Source of the DNA: Dicaeum eximium
Lineage: Eukaryota; Chordata; Aves; Passeriformes; Dicaeidae
NCBI GenBank assembly: GCA_013396995.1
Contig: VWZP01004609.1
Coordinates: forward strand, 533,557 to 597,556
Direction of reading: 5' to 3'
DNA length: 64,000 nucleotides
Below the pieces are notes generated by a model. That model had not been told where the DNA came from, did no database searches, and saw only the letters and a program-made list of their open reading frames with translations. Positions 28,001 through 39,700 of the stretch are shown here, piece after piece. The position numbers and the translations under genes were made by a program. How positions within the stretch are numbered: the first letter of the stretch is position 1; every line of letters begins with the position of its first letter.

Positions 28001-30719
28001 TTCTCATGGAACAGTTTGACTTTCCACCCCAGAATCCTTCCAGGCTGGGCTGTCTGACTGTCCTGTGAGAAGCAGCAGCAAAACCCAGCACTTTAAGCAA
28101 AAGGCTGGGTTTAAGCAGGCTCTGCTCAGCCGTGCTGGCTCCCCAGGAGGGGTGGCCTGGCCTGAGGCAGCCTTGGCTGCAGGAGCCACTCCGAGGTTGC
28201 CGTCAGCCCACGGAGCTCGGAGCCTTCCCGGGGCCGCACCCTCCCTAAGCTGTTTCATCAGCCACCAACCCTGCCAGGCCATCCCAACACATCCCCAAGA
28301 ATTCCCCAGCAAAACAAGCTTTTGATTACCAAGAAATCAGGGAAAGCAAAGCCCCAGCAAACACCTCACCGATTAAAGCAAAGTGCTGTCATCTCCTTCC
28401 CCATTCCTCTCCCCAATGCCAGTGAACAGAAAATACCCTGTGACCTTGGAGAGCCAGGAGATTGCAGAGAGGAAAGTCCCTCCAGAAAGAAGAGAGAAAG
28501 CTCAGTGATCTGGCTTCAACTCAGGACATTTTATTCCAACACTAGAGAGAAATGATTGCAGGGACCTCAGCTCGCTCGGGTTATCCAGCCAGGCTGCCAG
28601 CACGAACTAATGCGAAACTTGTGTGCTACTTCATCTCTGCAGGAAGAGTTTGCCACCCCCAGACGAGTTCTTAGAGCTGGACTACTTCAAACAAGCCACA
28701 TTTTAAGGGGAACTGCACTAACACAAGCACTGAATTAAGCACCAGTGCCAACCCTCTACATTCTGCCTAAACATATTGCGAGGGCTTCCACTGCAGAGAA
28801 TTCCAACCTAACTTTGCTTTCAGTCCCTCCTCATTTATTTATTTTAAATATCACTAATCTCTCTCTCTCTCTTGAAATCTCTCTTACGTCCTGGCTCGCT
28901 GGAGATCCATCACTTTGGGCATGAGTGATGGATATCATTAGTCTTGCATAGCTCAAGGAAACGGCAGCTGAAATATTTCACACTGAACATACTTCACAGT
29001 TTGAAATAAACCCATAAGGAAAATCTGCCAGAACACCTCAATTGCCTGTTTTTTTTGCAAACTGTAAAATAAACTTTGTCCTGAAAGCAGAAGGAGGACT
29101 TCCCAGCTCTATTTTCCACAAATAAGGCAAACTCTCCCTGCCATGGGCATCCACTCTCCACCCTCCCTGCACAGCTCTGCTCCTGGCTGGGAGTTCTGCC
29201 CACTTATGGGGGGGATGTTTTTTGGGGGTGATGAGTGTACAGTGCCTGACCTGTGGAAATGCTTGCCTGTCACAACCAGCTTTAAATGAGACCAGTAACA
29301 CAGCTACACCAGGAAGAGCCCTCATATCCTACACGTTCTCCTACTGCAACACCCAAAATCTTGATACAACTTAAAATCGTTTCACAGAGGAAAGCAACAG
29401 CAAACCTCATAGAGAGACAGTTCCCTCACACCCTTCCACAGGCAGCAGGAGCCCTTGGAAGGATGAGGTGACACTGGTGCAGGCACACTGGGGGAACAAC
29501 AGGCACAAACACCACTGTGGGGTCTGGGCTCACAGATGGCCTTGGGAGCTTGGGAGACTCGGGGTCTGCCCTGCTGATTTGGGTTCCTCCTGCATCCCTG
29601 TGGGAACACAGTGCTGGGTCACTCAGCTCAGGAGCATGGATCCCACATCCCATGATAGGAGCATGGATCCCATTCCCCAGGGCAGGAACATGGATCCCAC
29701 ATCCCAGAGCAGGAGCATGGATCCCATTCCCCAGGGCAGGAACATGGATCCCACATCCCAGAGCAGGAACATGGATCTCATATCCCAGAGCAGGAACATG
29801 GATCCCANNNNNNNNNNNNNNNNNNNNNNNNNNNNNNNNNNNNNNNNNNNNNNNNNNNNNNNNNNNNNNNNNNNNNNNNNNNNNNNNNNNNNNNNNNNNN
29901 NNNNNNNNNNNNNNNNNNNNNNNNNNNNNNNNNNNNNNNNNNNNNNNNNNNNNNNNNNNNNNNNNNNNNNNNNNNNNNNNNNNNNNNNNNNNNNNNNNNN
30001 CCAGGGCAGGACCATGGACCTCATATCCCAGAGCAGGAGCATGGATCCCATATCCCATGGCAGGAGCATGGATCCCACATCCCAGAGCAGGAGCATGGAT
30101 CCCACATCCCAGAGCAGGAGCATGGATCCCATTCCCCAGAGCAGGAGCATGGATCCCATATCCCATAGCAGGAACATGGATCCCATTCCCCAGAGCAGGA
30201 ACATGGATCCCATATCCCATGGCAGGAACATGGATCCCATATCCCATGGCAGGAACATGGATCCCATATCCCATGGCAGGAGCATGGATCCCATTCCCCA
30301 GAGCAGGAACATGGATCTCATATCCTGTGGCAGGAACATGGATCCCATATCCCATGGCAGGAGCATGGATCCCACTTCCCCACCGAACCGGCAAGTGCTG
30401 TGTAGGTGAGAGAAACAAGGAAGTCTGCAGACTCCCCAAAAGAAAAAAAAAATAGCGTAAGATCTCCTTGAGAGACAGAGGAATTAAAGAAAACCATAGC
30501 AACAAGTCAGTCCACCTACCCAAACCACCCACCCACCACCAGTTTCATTTGCTGACGCACTTCAAAAACAAGCTGGCTCCTACCCGCTCTGGAAGGTGAG
30601 CAAGCCCTGAGAGCTCATTAAATTCCCTTCTCAGCTACTCTTGTGTGCCTGCAGCTAGTGAGCAAGTGGGATATAAATAGAAGTTATATAACAGCGCTTT
30701 GTTGATTCCTGTGCTTACC

Positions 30720-30752
<33 letters not shown>

Positions 30753-33700
30753 GCATGACCTTGATTTGCTGAATAGCTTTGCCTCTGCCTGCTCAGGGAG
30801 GACTTTAATCCTGCTAGGGATCATCTTGAAAGTTTATGTTGGACCTGGATCCCATGGATGGAGAGGAATTGGGAGAATTACTGATTTACCTCCCTGCTCC
30901 TTGCAGGACCAGGATCCCAGTGGAATGCTGAGAGGACTGCCACACAGGAGGTGGTACCCAACCATGAACAACATGAGGCCACCAAGACAGCTGAATCCTG
31001 AGGCAGTGCCTCTTCTCCTTTTTTTCCACCTACACTGCTCAACCACACAGATGGGCACCTCAGAATCCAGCAGAAAACTTCCCTTTGGGGAAAAGAGACT
31101 GGAGGATGTTCTGCTCCAGGAATACTGATGGCCCAAACATAGCTCAGGAAGCAGCAGGAGCTGCAGCTCAGGTGCAAAGACAAGGTGGTATCATTACCAT
31201 CTCACCTCATCCACCCTCAGTCTCACCTGAGCATCCCAGTGCCCTGAATGAAAATGGAATCTCCCCTGCAGGGAGGATTCCTCACACTGCATTATCAGCA
31301 GGGCTGGGTTGTTTTGAACGTGGTGGTATCCAACAGCTGAGGAACACTGAGACTTCACCATGCTAAACACATGAAAATACATGAGGAGAAGATGGGTGTG
31401 CTCCTACAGGCTTGGCAGCCCCATCCCCTTCCGTGCTGTGGAGCAGCAGCACAGAATTCCTCATGGCTGCTGCAGGTCCTGTGCCTTCTCTGGAAGCAAC
31501 TCCACTATCAAGGAGGTCAGGATTTGCACAAGGTTTCCTTTTGGAGAGGACTCTTTCAGAAAAGGACAAGACTTCCACCCACAGCTGATGATGCAGGTCC
31601 TTATCAATGTTTCTTTTAATGCCATGCTCATAATACACTCAGAATTAAAAAAAAAAAAANAGAAAAACACATTCAAACAGTGAAAGACACAGGTAGGTGA
31701 TTGTTTAACACGTGCCAAGAGCTTGCTGGTTGTGCATTGGTTTCCTAAACAGGTATCACTAAAACATCGTAAAAAAAGATATATCATCCTTTATCACAGA
31801 ATTCCATCTGTTAGAAACAGACAGAAATTTTAATACTTGTTTTATCAATTATCAAAAGTTTTCAAGTGCTATTTACAGAAGTTTAGTGACCCAAAGACAT
31901 TCTTGCCTCTGCAGCCTTTGCCATCGCATACAACTGTCTGTGCTCACTAATATCTATGACTGCTCCAAATCTGGCAAGAAATAGATCTGATTTATAAGTC
32001 CAAAACCACAAATTAAAGCACTATTGTGTCACTAAGCCAACATTTTACCCCACTAGTAGTCCTGTAATGTTTTGCAGTTTTCCCCTCATCTTGTACGGCA
32101 GTTGCAGCCACATAAAAAAAGAAACGAAGTGTTCCTGCAACCAAATAGGACATTTTGGTCACAGTATTTCACAGCCAGTGCTACAATGAGCTCGAGGACA
32201 TAAATCTGTCTTGAAGTCTTTGCTGTCTCAATCCCAAGGGCTGTGGCTGACCAGCACCAGTGGCTGATAGCCCCCAGCTCTGGGCTTCCCTGGGTCCCCC
32301 AAGTGCCAGAAACACAAAGAACTGGATAGCTCCGGATTCAATTCCTTTTGTGCGTCAATCCTGCAATTATGTAACAACTATCAATCATCTCTGGACAGTC
32401 AGAGGCACAGAAAAGGAGACCACAATTCATGCTGGTGGTGTTTCCTTGCTGGTGGCAATGCATGAGGAGAAATGTTGAGAAATGTCAACTGCGTCCAAGT
32501 ATGGAGCAAGGCCGGGTTGGGATGGAGAGCTGTGAGTCCAGGCCAGAATTTCCTACCAAACCTACTGATGAGGAGCTGGCTGCTGAGATCTCTGTATCCA
32601 GGGTACCTATTCCAGGGACAGCACAGCCACAGCCCCCAGCCCCAGGCTGCACACAAGGGAGGGTACATGGATCCTCTGGGGAGGCTCAACCAAGAGCTCT
32701 GGAAGTTCAAACAGCTCAAAGCCACAAGCTTTTTGCACTGTCACATCTCAAAGGAGCCTCACACACCCCGCTGAGCTCCAAGCCACCATTCCATACTGCA
32801 CTGGTTTACTCTTGCCATGCTGTGATGGAGGCACAACCTGTCTTGAGTCAGGGCAGCCCCTGGTCCTCATCCCATCCTCAGCTGCTGGGGAACAGAGGGC
32901 TGTGGAGCACATCCCACCACCATCCTCTGCAAAGAGCAGCAACTCTGCACAGATGCCTCAAAGCCAGGAGCAAATCCCACTTCCTTCCTGAAAAACAATC
33001 ACCTTTTCCTTGTGTGCTAGCTCCCATCACCCCATCCTCTGGGACTGCAGCCCACCCAGGGCACAGCGATGGACAAAGGGGAGCAGAGGCACCGCCACTC
33101 TGAAGTGGCAGATGTCCATTGTGTCACCTTGGGGCAGCCTTAGAAACTGCCTGGAACAACCAGTGTCATCCACCTCATTTTACCTTCCCCTGCTGAAAGC
33201 ACCAACATGTGCGTGTGGGTAATTTGTCACGCAAGCTGACTTTTGAGAAGATCCCTAATTAAAGGAGCAGAGTCTCCATGGAGAGGTGTTATGTAAGGGA
33301 CTTTACTTCCATTAACTTCCACGGGCTGAGGAAAGCCGGAACTCGGCAGAGGTGAGGCACAGTAACGGCACATGGAATTTTTATGTGGCAGATGAGAGAG
33401 GAGCATTGCAGGCCAAGTCCTCAGCAATTTCCTGCACTGTCACTCACTTGCTGCAGCAGAGCAAAGCCTGGCCATGCTGCCATGTGTGTGGGAAGGGACC
33501 GAGCCTTCACCCCTTCCCAAGGAGACGCAGCTCCAAGTGCCCACGAGCACAAGCACCCACCAGAGCATTCCCTGCTCTGGAGAAGGGAGCCAAGGCAGCC
33601 CAGGACAGCAGCCACGCAGTGGCAGCCGGGGAGCAGGGCAGGCTCAGCCCTCACCCTCTGGAGCAGAGCATGGGGACCCCCAGGGCTGCTCAGAACCACT

Positions 33701-36700
33701 GAGCCAGCGCTCCCCAGGGGGATGCTCAGGGTTATATAAATTAATAAAGGGCTTGATGTAATTTGCAGCTCAGTGAGCTGCAGCATTTGTCAAGGTAATT
33801 TGTTGTCTGGTGCTGACCCCGTGGTTCCACCTCTGCTTCTGTCTCCGTGCAAACGAGGGCAGGCTTCCCACTGAAACCCAGGGCTCCTGCTGAGCTGCAG
33901 CGACAGCCACCACAAGGTCACCACCATCCTGCTCCCAAAGAACCTGACAGTGTTTCTAAGTTAATTCCAAAAGCTAAAGCCCAAAAAGTTTCCACCCAGA
34001 GAGCTGGAAGCAGGCAAAGACCTTCCCAGAAGAGCTAATTTACCACATTGGCATTCACCCCTGCAGCAAAACACAGCGTGGGATTCACGGTGCCACCAGC
34101 TCAGCCTCCTTCCCGAGGTGAACCAGGAGCCTTTTCTCTGGTCCTGCTTCTCCCCCACATTCATTTTCTTAACAATACAATAAAAATCCCTCCTACCAAT
34201 TACAATAAGGAACGTTTTGAGATTTGCTTTTCTGCTGGAGTTGGCAACCACCTACTTTGCCTACCCTTAATACTGGCCCTGCCTGTACCTAATGAAACAG
34301 CAACACCTATTGCAGTTATCCCTTCCCAGCATCATGGGGATCTGCTCTCCCACTGAAGCTCATGGGAGTTACCTGGGAACTCCCATTATTAACCATATTA
34401 CAATCATCATGTGCAAGTTCCTGTGTGTTGGTACAAACCTTCTGCTGCACTCCGGGCGGAATCCGTTTCCCGTGTGAAAACCTGGAGTTAAGAAAATGCC
34501 GTGCAGGGATGACACATTTCTGACTTTGCTGCCAAAGAGCCTCTTTTACATAACCTGTCCCTATCCCACCACTTTCCTATTCTCAAAGGCCTGTAGATAG
34601 AGGCAATTGAAGTTCAGTAGAAATTATTCAAACTGAGCACAGAACAAACTTGTTTGGAACACTATCCATCAAAAGCTGCTAATAATAACCAAAAAAATTG
34701 TGAAATGAAGATAAACTCTGTTAGACCTCAAAGACAAAGCTGGCTGGTTTGGCTAGGTCAACTTTCCCAATGACAAATGCATCTGATGCAAACTGAGCAC
34801 AGTTATTAGTCCAGAGACTGAGGATGACTCTTCCACTGGCACTTACTGGAAACTGCAGAAGAACTGCAGAAAATGCACTCTGCAGGTTGCAGAGCTTGCC
34901 AAGCCCTACCTACCCAGTCTGCAAAATTTACCAAAAAACGTTAGAGAAAGACTGGGATAAAACACAAAAAAGTATCAGGTTAACTTTCCCAAGTGTGTCT
35001 TGTTTCCATAAGCAGCCAAATTCCTGCTAAGGGGAGTCCATCACTTTGCTGCACTCAGTAAATCTTCACTGTGTCACAGCCAAAGGCTGCTGTACAAAAC
35101 CAACCAGCTTTGCAGATTGGCAAGGACCCACACAGCTCTCCTGAACAGCTGGGCTGCACCGAGGGCCCTCTGCATTGTGAGCCCCTCTTCCTACCTGGAG
35201 ACAGCAAAGCTTGATGACACGAGTTCGCTGTCTCAGGATACCAGTTGAACCTGGCCATCACATCTCTCAGCAATTACCCTGGGAGATACAGTCCTGAATT
35301 CATGATTTTACTAAAGAGCAAGCCTCCACCTTTGCTTTGATTCCCAGTGTGGAGCCAGCTGTTCTCCCAGCAGTTAAGCTTTGTGGTTGGTGTTTTCCCC
35401 CTTGGAGATCTCCTGACTTGGCTCTCTAAAGCCCTACAGAGAGCTCAGAGTGCTGAGGACGTGCTGTTCCCAACTGCCACTGCCAGCGTCCCACGGGCTG
35501 GAGCCACTGCAAGGCACCAGAAAACTCCCTCCCTACCACCAGGAGTTTAACCAACGTGGAGGAAAGCCACAGAGCACGTCTATGCACTGATCATGCTCCT
35601 TTTCTGCCTTTTGCTACCAAGTCCATGGAGTGTTGTAGCATGGAATATCCACATCCCAACCGCTCCACGGGGTATTTTCAATAACATCCCATTCGTGCTT
35701 TGCATGCATGAGTAAGAGCTGCTGGGTGTGTCCAAGCCCTCAGCGCTCACAGCATTAGCTGTAGGCATCACAAGTCATTTGGTTCCTAAAACATTCTGTA
35801 CCTAAAGCAGCCCACAGTGCAGCAGAGCCCCCTCCCAGCCCAGCCCATCCTGCCGGAGCCTGCGCATGCATCCAGGGACTGCTGGCTGCCCGTCCTGCAG
35901 ACACCTGCCAAGCACTTATTCCTGAGTGGGAAAGGATGGAAAATAGCCACTCTGGGCTGTGGCAGCACATCTGTAGAGGCTGGAGTGCAGCAGGAGCTGG
36001 CAGCAGTGCACGGTGTGGGGCGGAAGCGCCGCTGCCCTGAGAGCCATCCATCACTCCTGACCGCAGGGTTATTCCACAGCCTCCCAGCTCCCGGCTACAG
36101 ACAGCAAATGCAAACTAAACCACTCCCTTCTGGGCAAAAAGGTGTCTTTGGAGATGGACTGCAGATTTTCCTGTTGGTTTTCAGTGGGTGAGCTAAGGAA
36201 TCTGCTTCCAACACGGATTTGAGCACTGTGGGAAGTGACCTTGCTCAATCCTTTAGTGCTGAGGTCCAGCACAAGCAAAGGATCCCTCTGCAACAGGCTG
36301 GTGCAGTTTGTTTTTCCTTCCAGCATGACAGTGTGAGGTTACCTGAGGCTCCTTGAGAGCTGTAAAGATGAAAGCTCAGCTTCCTTTACATTAGAGAAGA
36401 GCAGGAAATTTAAAGGGCTGTCCCCCAGGAATGTTAATCCTGTCATTGCAGTTAAGGTGACACACAATTTTCAACACTCAATTCCCACTTTATCATTTGC
36501 AAAGAAGTTTCATTCCCAAGCTTATACACAGGGGATTAATGAGGGTACTGATTACAGAGTGAAGGAGCCCAAAGACATTCCCTGTTCTCTCAAGGGAAGT
36601 TTGTATGGACACAGGAGGTGCTGCTGTAAGGATCTAACATGTGTTTCAACCACATTTCAACAACCAGTTGTAACTGGTCAGGACTCAGCCCCACAGACAG

Positions 36701-39700
36701 ACTGCAAACAACACATGCAGAGCTAAACAAATAATATATCACAGATTCAATCATCTTTGTAAGCAAGGTTTGCTGGAATAAGGTTTTACTTTCCATTTGG
36801 AAGAACATAAAAGCTGGCTGGTGTGTGTTCATTAATCCACACCACGGACAATTTCCTTTTAGGGGAATCTAATCCTTATTGAAAACACAGAAAGGAAGAA
36901 CAGTGAGATTGCTGGAGAATGGTGGTGGTCTGGAGTTTACCATACACTTATTTCAAATTCCAGGGTGAAATTTAACAGCTCATTGTAACAGTCTCTGAGC
37001 ACATTACAGTTGCTTAAGTTATTTGTAAGAAGAGTCAATAACTTATCTACAAAGCTGTTTTATTACACATTCCTCAATATTGCCCTGGGAAAACACCTCA
37101 CATACCCAATGCCCATGCAAACACTTAAGTTCACTTTTGCCTGGCAGACACTAATATTTCCCTTAATTACAGGTCAAAGATCATTCAGATAATTTCCCCT
37201 CCCGCCTTCTTAACCCTCTCAAATTTCCTGGATTTCATAAAAACATTTCCCTTCCCGACACGGTTCAATCACAAGATGGAGTTCTCCATTTCCCTACCTG
37301 TATCGTGGTGTTTCCACCTTCCAGCAGGGCAATGGCCAGGAGGATGCTCTCGTGGAAGACTCTGTCACTGGTGGCATTCATGATGAGATCTATGACCAGG
37401 TTGGAAGCACCTTCTTTATCCAGGTGGCACTGGACATCTGCCAGGCTCATCTCCCCTCGGCTCATGGAGCTCGACCCAGAGCTTCCTCCTGTAAAGGTGA
37501 TCGTGACAAACAGGTTGGCACTGACCCCAGGGCGATGGCAAGGTCAGGCTGGACAGGGCTTGGAGCAACCTGAGATAAGGGAAGGTGTCCTTGCTCAGGG
37601 GAGGGGGTGGAAAAGGATGAGTTTTCAGGTCCCTTTCAACCCAATCCATTCTGCAATTCCAGTGACTTTTTCAGCAACGGCCTCAAATTAAATAAACTTC
37701 ACTGTATAACTGACTTCAAATGGAATTTTTGCCCATCCTACCCCATGACCTCTGCAATACCATGAAACGGTTTTCTTTCAGAAATGGTTAATAATCTGAC
37801 ATCCTTATGGGCACATTTCCTAGATACTACTGCAAATATTAAATTGATCAGGATTTCTAAGTAAATTCATTCAAAGCAATGTCACATCCAGCCAACCCAA
37901 GGCACTCATTGAAAAGTACAAAGAGCTCCTTCTGCCAGTTTTGCTGTCAACCGCAGTCACCCACATGGGCAGTTTTACTTTTTTTGGGAGCTCATTGACA
38001 AAACCGTGAGGGAGAACATCCGGATTTCAGCCGTGGGGTGCTGATTTGTGAGGAGTGCACAGCCCCAGAGCAGGGTGAGGGCAGCTGGGGAGGAGCAGAG
38101 TGTGTCCTACCTGCCGGGCCGGCCTTGCCGGAGCCGCCGGCCGACAGGGGCCCGTTGCCGAAGGCCGTGAGGCTCTCGCGCCGGCCGGCCGCGCGCGCGG
38201 TGCCGTAGTAGCGGTTCACCAACACCTGCCTCAGGGCCTCGCCCTGCGTGCAAAGAGCAGAAGGAAATCACCACGGGAGCCCCGCGAACAGGCCAACCAC
38301 CCACGTTCACAGCAGGGCTGCTGTTACCAGTACCCTTCTTGTGGTGAGGGAGGGGGAATGAAACCCTGCGAGTCGGAGAGATCCGCCGAGCAGCTCCTGA
38401 TGTGCTGGGATGGGCTGGGGCACTGGAGGGATCTGATGGGGCTCAGTAAGATTATGGGTTCCCCCATGCAGCACAGAGACAGCTGCAGTTCAGGTTTTGT
38501 GTAAAGCTTTCTGGACAGATTTAATTTTCTGAGAGTTTTGTTTTAATTAAGTTCTGTTGTATTGGTCTTTAATGCAAAGGAGTTGCATCTGCACAGCACC
38601 AACACAAAATCAAGAGGTGGATTAGAGGAACATTAGAAACTGTTTTAAGGAACAACTGAATCTCCTCACAGCTCTGTTTTGCCATCCCACCAATCCTGCA
38701 GGGCTGTTCTCTGCTGTCCCCCCACCAGCACCTGATGTGATCCATCAGCCACCGAGTGGAAACCGAGCGATCCCGCTGGATCCCGGCTCTTTGCTCCCTG
38801 CTGGCAGCTGCCCGAGTCACGCCAGCCCTTCCATCCCAGCACCCAGCACTGCCCAGGGCAGGTCCTCACATAACCTCAGATCCTGGAGCTCCGGCACGGC
38901 CCCAGCGCCAGCCAGAGGAGCTCCAACACCTCCAGGTGGAACGTCACCCCACTGCTGCCACCTCAGCCCCCACGGGAATTCCCAGGGGTTTGGGAGCTGG
39001 ACAAAGCTGGCAGCACACAAACACCACATGGGGATTAAGGGATTTTTGTAAGGTCTTTGTGCACAAAGGAGAACTGGGGATTATTGTCACTGGGAGCTCC
39101 TGCCCTTCTAATGGCAACCATCCTGGGACAGTGCTGCAGAGGGGAGGGAAGGGCTTTGCTAGGGATTCAGAAAAAAATAATAATAATTAAAAAAAAATGG
39201 ATCTAGCCAAAAATAATTTCATATTAAAAATATGTCCAATTAACTAAAGCATCTTATCTTTAATTCCATTCAAAACACATGTGCTTGTCACTGATTAATT
39301 GATTTTCAGTTGTATTTCAAAGAGAATTGATTGTCTGACTATAGATTCAAGATGTCATTTAATACATTAGCTGTCATAAAAGCAAAGTGTTACTCTTTAA
39401 ACTTTCACAGGAGGCCTTTAACACACAAGTAAGTAAATGGAACAACACAAATGTGCATTAATTGGCTTATACAGAACTCCAGCCCTGCTGCAGTCCCACT
39501 GATTCTAGACACAGCTGGCACTCAAAAAAGTCACTTCAAGAGATCCTTATACCCCAAAAGAAAAAAAAAAAAAGACAAAAGCCTGTCTGATAATCAAGTT
39601 CTTTACCAAATTTCAGAAATAATTTCCACAGGGAGAAGCCCAACACATGCCTGAGCTGGTTTGGGATCTCTGCCCTCCCCACAGGGCTGGGGCCAGAGTC

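Larger units (their letters stand above)
23276..37297 (-). other. 14-kb intron
   Basis: Phase 0, donor ACAG|GTAGGG at the far end. It holds two CR1 fragments, a TC run, a 27-bp minisatellite broken by an N gap (29632-30375), a poly(A) run, one single N at 31660, and long stretches with no recognised element. I found no exon in it, and the flanking exons join in frame. ORFs of up to about 225 codons in it match nothing I know. Confidence 0.85.

Noticed and set aside
29426..30532. Very long open frames (over 300 codons) on both strands
   Set aside because: They run through the 27-bp minisatellite and the N gap; the repeat length is divisible by three, so frames stay open without coding.
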